DNA of 64,000 nucleotides from Plebeiibacterium marinum (lineage in GTDB: Bacteria > Bacteroidota > Bacteroidia > Bacteroidales > Marinilabiliaceae). The stretch lies in contig NZ_JAPDPI010000029.1 in the NCBI RefSeq assembly GCF_026013615.1, forward strand, positions 1 to 64,000, written 5' to 3'. Position 1 is the first letter of the stretch. Every line of letters starts with the position of its first letter. The notes under the pieces were generated by a model. That model saw nothing but the letters and a program-made list of their open reading frames with translations, was not told the DNA's origin and ran no database searches. Both the position numbers and the translations under genes were made by a program. Positions 33,955 to 42,714 of the stretch are shown here, one piece after another.

Positions 33955-36303
33955 ATGATAATAGGTAGTAGAAAAAGGCTGGTATTTATCAGTATTCCTT
34001 TGTTGCTTTTTATAGGTTTCTGGTTTTCATTATCCTTTCCTCTCTTTAAGGTACCTTACTCTACGGTAATTTATTCTTCTGAGCATAAACTGCTAGGGGC
34101 CCATATTGCTTGCGATGGGCAATGGAGGTTTCCGCAATGTGATTCGGTACCCCATAAGTTTAAAGAGTGTATTACTATGTTCGAAGATGAACACTTTTAC
34201 CGACATCCAGGTGTTAATCTGGTTTCGTTGGGCAGGGCTTTATATCAAAATATTTCTAAAGGTAAGATTGTTAGCGGGGGCAGTACTTTATCCATGCAGG
34301 TAATCAGGCTCTCAAAGCAAAGGGAAAGAAATGTTGTGAGTAAAGTGATTGAACTCATCCAGGCCTTACGTTTGGAATTGGTGATGTCAAAAGAATCCAT
34401 CTTGAAAAAATATGCTACGCATGCTCCTTTTGGAGGGAATGTGGTTGGTATTGATGCCGCTTCCTGGCGGTATTTTCAGCGCCCTGCATATCAATTGTCA
34501 TGGGCAGAGCAGGCCATGCTGGCGGTTTTGCCTAATGCCCCGGGACTTATCCATACCAATAAAAACAGAGGGATGTTAAAAGAGAAAAGGGACCTGTTGC
34601 TCAGGAAACTGTACAATAAAGGGAAAATTGATTCTGTTACTTTAATGCTTGCAGTCGATGAGCCTGTGCCTGATCATCCTTATGCTTTACCCCAGCTGGC
34701 TCCTCATTTGTTAGACTATTGTCGTAAAAAGAAGGAAGGGGAGATTTATACCCTTTCATTAAAATCTGAATTGCAACAACAAGTAAACAGCACCCTTCAA
34801 TTTCATCATGAAAAATTAAAGCTGAATGAAGTACATAATGCTTGTGCAATTGTTATTGATGTAAAAACAGGAAAAGTACTTTCCTATTGCGGAAATGTAA
34901 TGGGGGAATCGAACCAAAATCATGTTGATATTGTAATGGCTCCCAGAAGTACGGGGAGTATCCTCAAGCCATTTTTATATGCAGGCTGTCTCCAGGATGG
35001 CCAGATTTTACCTCGGATGTTGGTAAAAGATGTACCGACATACTATAAGAATTTCGCTCCCAAAAATTATTCCCGTATGTATTCCGGAGCAGTTCCTGCC
35101 GATGAAGCGCTGAGCCGCTCGCTAAATGTTCCTGCCGTTAATATGCTTGAAGACTATGGAATTGGGCGTTTTTGTAATTTGCTTCAAAAAACGGGTTTGG
35201 GTACCATAAAATCTGACCCCGATTATTATGGTTTGAGCTTAATTTTGGGTGGGGGTGAGGCAACACTGTTTGAACTGGCAGGTGCTTATGCTTCTATGGC
35301 CCGGACATTAAATGAATATTGCACTAATAATGGTTTGTATCGCACCAAAGAGTTTTTTTCACCGATTGTTTTTAATAATGATACAATTAGCAAGGGTGTG
35401 ATTTCTTCTTTTTACCCGGTGTATAGTGCAGGTTCTGTATATTATACTTTTAATGCAATGACAAATGTGGCTCGTCCACCGGAGGAATCCGGGTGGCAAA
35501 CTTTTTCGTCAAGCAGAAAAATAGCATGGAAAACTGGAACCAGTTTTGGATACCGCGATGCCTGGGCAGTTGGTGTAACACCTGAATATGTTGTAGGAGT
35601 ATGGGTTGGTAATGCTACAGGAGAAGGACGCCCTGGAATTGTAGGGGGGACGGCCGCAGGCCCGATACTTTTTGATATTTTTCATTTGCTTCCGGCTACA
35701 ACCTGGTTTCAGGTTCCTTATGATGATATGGAGAAGGTTGCGGTATGTAAAAAGTCCGGCTGTTTTTCCGGACCTTATTGTGAGGTAGATAGCGTATTTG
35801 TGCCTGTTGCTCCTGTTAAAATACAAAGATGTCCATACCATAAGCTTATTCATTTAAATAAGGAAAAAACGCATCAGGTAAGTTCAGATTGCTATCCTGT
35901 ATCAACAATGGTTCATGAGGGATGGTTTGTGTTGCCGCCAGTTATGGAATGGTATTATAAAAAGAATCATCCGTTGTATAAAACATTGCCGCCTTTTATG
36001 GATGGATGTGGGTTGGGCAATAATAAAATGATGCAATTTATTTATCCGCAAAATAACAATAAGGTTTATATCCCGGTAGGTTTAAATGGTGCGTTGCAAT
36101 CTGTTGTGTTAAAAGTAGCCCATCGCAATGCAGGATCTACTATTTATTGGCATTTGGATGATGAATATTTGGGAGCAACTTCTTTTGTTCACCATATGTG
36201 CATACAACCTGATCCGGGCAGTCATCTGTTAAGTTTAATCGATGACAAAGGCAATACATTGTATAAGAAGATTGTTTGTGTGGGGAGAGGTGATAATAAA
36301 TAA
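33955..36303 (+). CDS. pbpC: Penicillin-binding protein 1C
   Basis: 782 aa bifunctional peptidoglycan synthase. Membrane anchor (about 10-28), glycosyltransferase domain with FEDEHFYRHPGVN and GGSTLSMQVIRL, transpeptidase domain with SILK (Ser335, Lys338), SRSLN and KTG (526-528), and a C-terminal BiPBP_C-type domain. The transpeptidase motif set looks intact. Starts 3 bases after the stop of the phosphoesterase-barrel gene, so it is cotranscribed with it; in enterobacteria pbpC instead sits beside an alpha-2-macroglobulin gene. Confidence 0.93.
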   Translation: MIIGSRKRLVFISIPLLLFIGFWFSLSFPLFKVPYSTVIYSSEHKLLGAHIACDGQWRFPQCDSVPHKFKECITMFEDEHFYRHPGVNLVSLGRALYQNISKGKIVSGGSTLSMQVIRLSKQRERNVVSKVIELIQALRLELVMSKESILKKYATHAPFGGNVVGIDAASWRYFQRPAYQLSWAEQAMLAVLPNAPGLIHTNKNRGMLKEKRDLLLRKLYNKGKIDSVTLMLAVDEPVPDHPYALPQLAPHLLDYCRKKKEGEIYTLSLKSELQQQVNSTLQFHHEKLKLNEVHNACAIVIDVKTGKVLSYCGNVMGESNQNHVDIVMAPRSTGSILKPFLYAGCLQDGQILPRMLVKDVPTYYKNFAPKNYSRMYSGAVPADEALSRSLNVPAVNMLEDYGIGRFCNLLQKTGLGTIKSDPDYYGLSLILGGGEATLFELAGAYASMARTLNEYCTNNGLYRTKEFFSPIVFNNDTISKGVISSFYPVYSAGSVYYTFNAMTNVARPPEESGWQTFSSSRKIAWKTGTSFGYRDAWAVGVTPEYVVGVWVGNATGEGRPGIVGGTAAGPILFDIFHLLPATTWFQVPYDDMEKVAVCKKSGCFSGPYCEVDSVFVPVAPVKIQRCPYHKLIHLNKEKTHQVSSDCYPVSTMVHEGWFVLPPVMEWYYKKNHPLYKTLPPFMDGCGLGNNKMMQFIYPQNNNKVYIPVGLNGALQSVVLKVAHRNAGSTIYWHLDDEYLGATSFVHHMCIQPDPGSHLLSLIDDKGNTLYKKIVCVGRGDNK

Positions 36304-36352
36304 GGATGCATGCCAGAGTGATCCCAACAGATATATTAAAGCAGGCATCCTT
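36302..36352. terminator. Possible terminator between convergent genes
   Basis: AAGGATGC / GCATCCTT, an 8-bp perfect stem with a 35-nt loop, lies directly at the end of pbpC and before the Spy-like gene. The loop is long and the T tract is weak. Confidence 0.35.
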
Positions 36353-36379
36353 GAAATCTATGAAAAAACAGAGTAATTT

Positions 36380-36763
36380 TTATTGATGATATTTTCCTCC
36401 CTGGTGTCCTTGCATTCGTCGTTCCTGCATTTTCTTTTCGTCTTCAAGCATCTTCTGGTATTGCTCTTCGTTTAAAACCTTTTTCATCTGCTCTTTATGT
36501 TCAGCTCTTAAGGTCTGCATAGATTCTCGCATGGCTTCTCTGTCTGTGTTGTTCTTTCTCATTTCCTGTACCTGCTTCGCAAAATCAAGGTTGATTTCTT
36601 GTATTTTTACAGCTTGTTCATCTGATAGTTCCAGTAGTTCTTTCATCCTTTCGGTTTGCTTCTTGCTTCGTTCAACAGGATCCATATTCCTTTGCGGACG
36701 TTGGGCTGTTAGCTGGGTTGATAGCGATAAGATCAAAATGGCTATAAATACTAAATTTTTCAT
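36380..36763 (-). CDS. Spy/CpxP-like periplasmic helical protein
   Basis: 127 aa with a signal peptide (1-20, LTAQ). The mature part is almost wholly helical and charged, containing ELLELSDEQAVKIQEINLDF and LNEEQYQKMLEDEKKM, the two LTxxQ-like helices of Spy/CpxP and DUF4890-type proteins. Likely a periplasmic chaperone or stress protein. The C-terminus is His/Gln/Gly-rich (HQGGKYHQ). Monocistronic. Confidence 0.7.
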   Translation of the reverse strand: MKNLVFIAILILSLSTQLTAQRPQRNMDPVERSKKQTERMKELLELSDEQAVKIQEINLDFAKQVQEMRKNNTDREAMRESMQTLRAEHKEQMKKVLNEEQYQKMLEDEKKMQERRMQGHQGGKYHQ

Positions 36764-36935
36764 TGTTGTAATTTTATATGGTTTTTACTTTCAGGATATT
36801 TGACGCTAATAGAATTTTTATCCTGCGTTGTAAAATGCTAATCTAAGTCCAACGTTGTATTGGATCTGTCTGATTCATAACCTAAGGGTACTCCATATAA
36901 AGTTCAAATTGCGTTTTATGCTTATTGCAAGCAAA

Positions 36936-37688
36936 TCAAAAACGCTTATGTCTGGCAACAAACGAAAAGAATTTAATGCTGATAAAAATATGATTGTAAA
37001 GGGTTGGGATTAGCCCAAAGTGTTTGGCCATTATTTTAAACCGTTCTTTTAATCCGGCTGCGATATTTTGCTTGGTAATGCCCCCGTCTAAAAACTTACT
37101 TAATATTAGGTGGGTGTTAAATATGTTGTCAGTCTTTTTTAATGCGGTAAGGCACCATTCAAAGTCGGCAGAAAACTTGTAGGTAAGGTTGTAATGGTTA
37201 ATAAGTTTCTTTTTTACGATAAACGATTGGTGGCTAACGAGCATTCCTCGCTTAAAACTTTTCCAGGTCAGGTTTTCCGGTGGAGTCAGGCGTCTGTTTC
37301 CAATCTCCTGTCCCAAAGAGTCAATCATTACAGTGTCACCATAATATATGTCCGCATCGGTGTTTGATGCGAATATTCTTTCTAAAGTATCATAATTGGC
37401 AATTTCGTCGCCTGAATTGATATACCATAAATAATCTCCTGTTGAAAGGTCGATACCCTTGTTCATGGCATCATAAATCCCCTTGTCAGGTTCGCTGATC
37501 CAGGCAGAAATCTGCGATTCATATTTTTTTATGATTTCAACAGTGTTGTCTGTGGATTTACCATCAATGATAATGTATTCTATATTTGGATAGGATTGAT
37601 TTATAATACTTTTAATAGTTGTCTCCAAGGTTTGTCGACCGTTGAATACCACTGTGATAATTGATATTTTTGGAGAGAAATTCTTCAT
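36936..37688 (-). CDS. Family 2 glycosyltransferase
   Basis: 250 aa from the ATG at 37688. GT-A fold: ISIITVVFNGRQTLETTI, the UDP-sugar region EYIIIDGKSTDNT, EPDKGIYDAMNKGI, and the DxD-like WYINSGDEI. The alternative start two codons upstream is TTG. It transfers a sugar to an unknown acceptor, probably in surface polysaccharide synthesis, and lies 12 bases after the GT4 gene. Confidence 0.88.
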   Translation of the reverse strand: MKNFSPKISIITVVFNGRQTLETTIKSIINQSYPNIEYIIIDGKSTDNTVEIIKKYESQISAWISEPDKGIYDAMNKGIDLSTGDYLWYINSGDEIANYDTLERIFASNTDADIYYGDTVMIDSLGQEIGNRRLTPPENLTWKSFKRGMLVSHQSFIVKKKLINHYNLTYKFSADFEWCLTALKKTDNIFNTHLILSKFLDGGITKQNIAAGLKERFKIMAKHFGLIPTLYNHIFISIKFFSFVARHKRF

Positions 37689-37700
37689 AAACAAGAAAAG

Positions 37701-38960
37701 TTACAACAAGCTTTTGTATAAGTTCATATACTTATTGGCGATTAGTTTGTTGGAATAGTTGGATAGCACAAAATTTCTGGCGTTTTCTTTTACTGCCTTA
37801 GGGTCGGTGTTAAACAAAGCTTCATAAATTCCCAAAGCCAGGCCATCTGAATCTTTCATGGTGGTTAAAAAACCATTTTTTTTGTTTTCTATCATTTCAG
37901 GTACGCCTCCAACCCTGAAACTAACAACCGGTATCCCACACGATTGGGCTTCCATTACCGTGTTGGGCAGATTGTCTTGTAAGGAAGGAAGTACAAATGC
38001 ATCGGCACAATTGTATAGTTTTACCATCTGCTCAGTTCCGTCAATATAGTTTAATGAATGAACTTTATAGGGGTATTTGTTAAAGTCTATATCTTTGCTT
38101 TTTCCAAAAATGATCAATTCTATTTTGTCAGATAATTCCGGATATCTGATGTCCAAAATATGTAATGCTTCCATGAGGTAGCGGGCTCCTTTTCTTGGAT
38201 CAGAGATGTTAGCCGCTCCAAACAACAGGAGTTTCCTGTTTAAAGGCAATCCCATTTCTTTTCTGCATTCATCCATGTTCATGGGTGCAAAAACATTTGT
38301 GTCTATAGGATTGGGGATTGAGTATATTTTTTTTCTTCGCAACAGGGAGCTTTCCTGGGCTAATGACCCAAGCCATTTGCTACACGAAACAGCATGGATA
38401 TTCGCCTGGTTCCATATATTATATTTTTTTTCATGGATTTTTGAAGAAAGATCGCAGCTGTTCGACCACCGAAGGAAAGGGCAATGCCCACAAGTGTCAA
38501 TGTAGTGGTTGCATGTATTTGCATAATGGCACCCTCCTGTAAAAGGCCACATATCATGCATGGTCCATACTACCGGTTTTTTGAGCCTGAATAACTGATC
38601 CAGATTTTTCAGTGACAGGAACCCGTGGTTAATCCAGTGCAGATGAATGATATCTGCTTCCTGTACCATGGGATGTTGGCTTATGTCAATGCCCGCAACT
38701 GCAGGGGAAAAGCTGAATCGAACCGTTTTGTTTTTTTCGTAAGGCAAAAAATATAAACGCTCTTTTATAAAACGGTTAAAAGCTTTTTTTTTGTCAATGC
38801 GTTTATGACAAATGGTTGATATATCCACATTTTTATTAACAGGTTCTTCAACCAACATACCAACGTCAGCCTCAATATCCTTTAATGAAGTATAAAGCCT
38901 GTTGGCAGCAACAGCGGCTCCTCCGGAATGAGCTGATTTATTTATGATTAGTATTTTCAA
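37701..38960 (-). CDS. Family 4 glycosyltransferase
   Basis: 419 aa, GT-B fold. N-terminal MKILIINKSAHSGGAAVAANR, then IHLHWINHGFLS and VVWTMHDMWPFTGGCHYA; C-terminal nucleotide-sugar domain with FGAANISDPRKGARYLMEAL and VLPSLQDNLPNTVMEAQSCG (the EX7E-type region) and PVVSFRVGGVPE. The start is TTG at 38960; the family start fits this codon and no ATG is near. Paired with the GT2 gene. A Cys-rich CNHYIDTCGHCPFL stretch is typical of one subgroup. Confidence 0.88.
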   Translation of the reverse strand: MKILIINKSAHSGGAAVAANRLYTSLKDIEADVGMLVEEPVNKNVDISTICHKRIDKKKAFNRFIKERLYFLPYEKNKTVRFSFSPAVAGIDISQHPMVQEADIIHLHWINHGFLSLKNLDQLFRLKKPVVWTMHDMWPFTGGCHYANTCNHYIDTCGHCPFLRWSNSCDLSSKIHEKKYNIWNQANIHAVSCSKWLGSLAQESSLLRRKKIYSIPNPIDTNVFAPMNMDECRKEMGLPLNRKLLLFGAANISDPRKGARYLMEALHILDIRYPELSDKIELIIFGKSKDIDFNKYPYKVHSLNYIDGTEQMVKLYNCADAFVLPSLQDNLPNTVMEAQSCGIPVVSFRVGGVPEMIENKKNGFLTTMKDSDGLALGIYEALFNTDPKAVKENARNFVLSNYSNKLIANKYMNLYKSLL

Positions 38961-39007
38961 AATCCTTTGCTAATAAATATTGTGATTTAATATCGCTATG
39001 TCCGGGT

Positions 39008-40582
39008 TTACAATTTTGTTCTGAGCTTGTTCTGATCAAGCGTATAGTGCAACCCTTTGCTCTCCTTTCTTTTCATGGCCATTCTGATGATTAGATAGCC
39101 AACATTGATTTTGTTCCTGAGTTCGCAAAGCTCCTGAGTGACAATGGAATCGTCAAAAAGGGATTCTGTTTCGCGGTAAATCAGCTCAAGTCGGTCTAAA
39201 GCTCTTTTTAACCTTAAATTTGATCTTACAATACCAACGTAATTGCTAAGAATCTGTTCAACTTCTTTATTGGTTTGCGTAATAAGTACCATTTCTTCGT
39301 TGTGCGATGTCCCTTCATCGTTCCAGCTAGGTATCTTTGTGTTGAACTTGATGTCCTGTATTTTTTCTATGGCATCTTTAGAGGCCTTGTCAGCATATAC
39401 AATGCCTTCGAGCAGGGAGTTGGAAGCAAGCCTGTTTGCACCGTGTAACCCTGTTGAGGAACATTCGCCGGCAGCGTACAGGTTAATTATGGAGCTTCGA
39501 CCGGTTAAATCCACTTTTATGCCACCGCAAAGGTAATGAGCAGCAGGTACAACGGGAATCATATCTTTTGTGATATCTACACCTAATTCAAGGCATTTGT
39601 TATAAATTGTTGGGAAATGATTCCTTGTTTCTTCAGCATTTTTATGGGTCACATCCAAATATACAAATTCATCGCCCGTATTTTTCATTTCATTATCTAT
39701 GGCCCGGGCAACAATATCGCGAGGGGCAAGGCAACCGCGCTCGTCATACTTTTCCATAAAAAGGGCGCCGTCCCTTCTTCGCAGCAGCGCTCCATACCCC
39801 CTCATGGCTTCAGTGATTAAAAATGAAGGCCTTTCTTTTGGGTTGTACAGTGAGGTAGGGTGGAATTGCACAAATTCCATATTTTCTATAATGCCTTTTG
39901 CCCTGTAAACCATTGCAATTCCATCTCCAGTGGCAATGGTTGGATTTGTAGTGGTTTGATATATGTTGCCAATCCCACCCGTTGCCATCATGGTAATTTT
40001 TGCCAGAATGGTATCTACCTTTTGGGTTTCTTCATTTAAAACATAAGCGCCATAGCATTCCACATCCGATCTCCATCTGTATGTGATCTCACCCAAATGG
40101 TGTTGGGTAATGATGTCAACGGCATAAAGGTTTTCAGAAAGCTCAATGTTTTCATGTTGTTTTGCTTTTTCAATCAAAGCTCTCTGAATTTCAAAACCTG
40201 TATTATCAAGGTGGTGAAGAATCCTGAATTCACTATGTCCGCCTTCTTTGTGCAAGTCATAATGTGATTTGTCTTTTTTGTCAAACTCTGTACCCCATTC
40301 AATCAGCTGTTTGATTTGTTCGGGGCCGTTCTCAACCACCATTTTTACCGCGTCCGGGTTTGATAAAAAGTCGCCGGCAACCATGGTGTCATTAATGTGC
40401 TTGTCAAAATTGTCAGGTTCGTACATTACCGAGGCAATGCCACCCTGTGCATATGCAGTGTTGGTTTCATTAATTTTCGTTTTGCTGATAACCAGTACCT
40501 TACCGAAGTCGGCTACTTTTAAAGCAAAGCTTAATCCGGCAATACCTGAGCCTATCACCAAAAAATCTACTTTTTTTCTCAT
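39008..40582 (-). CDS. nadB: L-aspartate oxidase
   Basis: First enzyme of de novo NAD synthesis: oxidises L-aspartate to iminoaspartate with FAD. 524 aa. FAD-binding DFLVIGSGIAGLSFALK, then TNTAYAQGGIASV, HTEGGHS-like HKEGGHSEFRILH, the active-site VQFHPTSLY, RDIVARAID, AAHYLCGGIKVD and GECSSTGLHGANRLASNSL. nadA and nadC are not adjacent. The minus strand has a TATATTTG box at 40630-40623. Confidence 0.95.
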   Translation of the reverse strand: MRKKVDFLVIGSGIAGLSFALKVADFGKVLVISKTKINETNTAYAQGGIASVMYEPDNFDKHINDTMVAGDFLSNPDAVKMVVENGPEQIKQLIEWGTEFDKKDKSHYDLHKEGGHSEFRILHHLDNTGFEIQRALIEKAKQHENIELSENLYAVDIITQHHLGEITYRWRSDVECYGAYVLNEETQKVDTILAKITMMATGGIGNIYQTTTNPTIATGDGIAMVYRAKGIIENMEFVQFHPTSLYNPKERPSFLITEAMRGYGALLRRRDGALFMEKYDERGCLAPRDIVARAIDNEMKNTGDEFVYLDVTHKNAEETRNHFPTIYNKCLELGVDITKDMIPVVPAAHYLCGGIKVDLTGRSSIINLYAAGECSSTGLHGANRLASNSLLEGIVYADKASKDAIEKIQDIKFNTKIPSWNDEGTSHNEEMVLITQTNKEVEQILSNYVGIVRSNLRLKRALDRLELIYRETESLFDDSIVTQELCELRNKINVGYLIIRMAMKRKESKGLHYTLDQNKLRTKL

Positions 40583-40745
40583 TTTACTATAACCAGTGGC
40601 AAATTTTAATAAACTGAAGCTACAAATATAGTTATTTCGGGAGATGCATGGTGTAGATATGTCAAGTAATTAACAATATGTTGCACGCGAGCCAGAAAAA
40701 ATCATATTACGCAGACTAATAATTCGGAAAAAAAGAATTTTGGTT

Positions 40746-40753
40746 TATTTTTG
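40746..40753 (+). promoter_or_regulatory. -7 box of the glyQS promoter
   Basis: TATTTTTG, an exact TAnnTTTG match, 125 bases before the ATG. No good -33 box is visible. The gap 40583-40878 is shared with the divergent nadB gene. Confidence 0.5.
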
Positions 40754-40768
40754 CATTCGCAAAACAAT

Positions 40769-40794
40769 TCTCCGTAATTCAATGGATTAGGAGA
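40769..40794 (+). other. Stable hairpin in the glyQS leader
   Basis: TCTCC-G-TAATTC pairs with GGATTA-GGAGA around a 3-nt loop, with one bulged G on the left arm (one G-U pair). It lies near the predicted 5' end of the glyQS mRNA. The sequence CCGTAATTCAATGGATTAGG also looks like a tRNA D-arm, but no complete tRNA follows. Confidence 0.5.
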
Positions 40795-40878
40795 TGTTCA
40801 ACTGAATATTAACTGGATTTAGGTAATAAGAAATTAGAACTTATTTAATCTGATCATCTATTATACTGTATAGAAAAT

Positions 40879-42435
40879 ATGGCTCAGGAAGATGTTTTTA
40901 AAAAATTGGTAGCCCATTGTAAAGAGTATGGGTTTGTGTTTCAGTCAAGTGAGATTTATGATGGACTGGGAGCTGTTTATGATTATGGTCAACTAGGTGT
41001 TGAGCTTAAAAATAACATCAAAACTTTTTGGTATGATGCTATGGTTAAGCTTAATGAAAATGTTGTTGGTCTTGATTCGGCTATTTTTATGCACCCAACA
41101 ACATGGAAAGCTTCTGGCCACGTGGATGCTTTTAATGATCCTTTAATTGATAACAAAGACAGTAAAAAACGTTACCGTGCCGATGTGTTGATTGAAGATT
41201 TGATTCAGAAAATTGAAGCCAAAATTGAAAAAGAAGTCGCAAAAGCTAAAAAGCGTTTTGGTGAATCTTTTGATGAGGATCAGTTTAAATCAACTAATCC
41301 AAGGGTTTTGGCAAACCAGGAAAAAATTGATGCGATCCATGCCCGCTTTACTAAAGCATTAAATGATAATGACCTTGAAGAGCTAAAGCAAATTATTGTG
41401 GATAATGAAGTTGTTTGTCCTATTTCGGGAACTAAAAACTGGACTGATGTTCGCCAGTTTAACCTGATGTTTGGAACTGAGATGGGATCAACGGCTGATG
41501 GAGCAAGTAAAATATATCTTCGCCCTGAAACTGCTCAGGGAATTTTCGTGAACTTCCTTAATGTTCAGAAAACTGGTAGGATGAAAATCCCATTTGGGAT
41601 TGCTCAGATTGGTAAGGCCTTTAGGAATGAAATTGTGGCGCGTCAGTTTATCTTCCGCATGCGTGAGTTTGAGCAGATGGAGATGCAGTTCTTTGTTCGT
41701 CCCGGCGAGGAAATGAAATGGTTTGAGTATTGGAAAGAGTTTCGTATGAAATGGCATAAGTCGTTGGGAATGGGAGATGATAATTATCGTTTCCACGACC
41801 ATGAAAAGTTGGCTCACTATGCCAACGCCGCTACTGATATTGAATACAGAATGCCGTTTGGATTTAAGGAGGTTGAGGGGATTCATTCAAGAACCGACTT
41901 TGATTTGTCGCAACATCAGGAATATTCAGGTAAAAAACTACAGTATTTTGACCCGGAATTAAATGAAAGCTATGTTCCTTATGTAATTGAAACTTCTATT
42001 GGTGTAGACAGAACATTCTTAAGTATGATGGCTGGTGCCTATACTGAGGAAGAAGTGGCAGATTCAAAAGGTAAAAAGGAAATGAGGGTTGTGTTGAAAT
42101 TGCCTGCTGTATTGGCTCCGGTAAAAATGGCAGTGCTTCCTTTGCTTAAGAAAGACGGTCTTCCAGAGAAAGCAAGGGAGATTGTTGATCAATTAAAACT
42201 TGATTATAACCTTCAGTATGATGAAAAGGACTCAATAGGAAAACGTTATCGCCGTCAGGATGCTATTGGTACGCCTTTCTGTATTACTGTTGATCACCAA
42301 ACTTTGGAAGATAATACTGTAACTATTCGTTATAGGGATACTATGGAACAGGAAAGGGTTAATATTGATAACCTTGAGGCTATCCTGGATGAAAAAGTGA
42401 GCAAGAAACATTTATATAAAGGACTGGTAAAGTAA
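40879..42435 (+). CDS. glyS: Glycine-tRNA ligase
   Basis: Single-chain alpha2-type (class IIa) GlyRS, the eukaryote-like form. 518 aa. Motif 1 region near SSEIYDGLGAVYDYG, motif 2 with IGKAFRNEI and FRMREFEQMEMQFF, motif 3 with TSIGVDRTFLSMM, and the C-terminal anticodon-binding domain APVKMAVLPLL. An extra helical insertion (about 105-180) precedes the second Cys region. The symbol is also written glyQS. Single gene with its own leader and terminator. Confidence 0.95.
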   Translation: MAQEDVFKKLVAHCKEYGFVFQSSEIYDGLGAVYDYGQLGVELKNNIKTFWYDAMVKLNENVVGLDSAIFMHPTTWKASGHVDAFNDPLIDNKDSKKRYRADVLIEDLIQKIEAKIEKEVAKAKKRFGESFDEDQFKSTNPRVLANQEKIDAIHARFTKALNDNDLEELKQIIVDNEVVCPISGTKNWTDVRQFNLMFGTEMGSTADGASKIYLRPETAQGIFVNFLNVQKTGRMKIPFGIAQIGKAFRNEIVARQFIFRMREFEQMEMQFFVRPGEEMKWFEYWKEFRMKWHKSLGMGDDNYRFHDHEKLAHYANAATDIEYRMPFGFKEVEGIHSRTDFDLSQHQEYSGKKLQYFDPELNESYVPYVIETSIGVDRTFLSMMAGAYTEEEVADSKGKKEMRVVLKLPAVLAPVKMAVLPLLKKDGLPEKAREIVDQLKLDYNLQYDEKDSIGKRYRRQDAIGTPFCITVDHQTLEDNTVTIRYRDTMEQERVNIDNLEAILDEKVSKKHLYKGLVK

Positions 42436-42488
42436 TAGGAGCCAAGAAATATTGAATGGTGCTTAATATTACTTTTTTAAGATAATTG

Positions 42489-42520
42489 AAATCCCCTTAG
42501 CAATTCGGTTAAGGGGATTT
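42489..42520 (+). terminator. Rho-independent terminator of glyS
   Basis: Perfect 11-bp stem AAATCCCCTTA / TAAGGGGATTT with a 10-nt loop, followed by TTATTTTC, 53 bases after the stop. Confidence 0.88.
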
Positions 42521-42647
42521 TTATTTTCTAACCTGAATAGTTTTAGTGGATCTCTTTGTTTAGTCAGAATATCTAATGAATGAGAAAGCAGGAATGGTTA
42601 GCTATCTGGGTTATTGTTGATAATTCTTTGGTTTAATTTAAAATGGA

Positions 42648-42674
42648 AAAGGACTACTCATGAGGTAGCCCTTT
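42648..42674 (-). terminator. Terminator of the thioredoxin/TPR gene
   Basis: On the minus strand AAAGGGCTAC pairs with GTAGTCCTTT (one G-U pair) around a 7-nt loop, followed by a U-rich tract. It lies 41 bases beyond the stop at 42715. Confidence 0.75.
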
Positions 42675-42714
42675 CGTTAAAATTGAAAAAGATAATTAGT
42701 TAATAGTGTATAAT

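Noticed and set aside
40754-40878. A complete tRNA gene or T-box upstream of glyS.
   Set aside because: Only a D-arm-like stretch exists; the arms needed for acceptor, anticodon and T stems do not pair, and there is no T-box antiterminator bulge.
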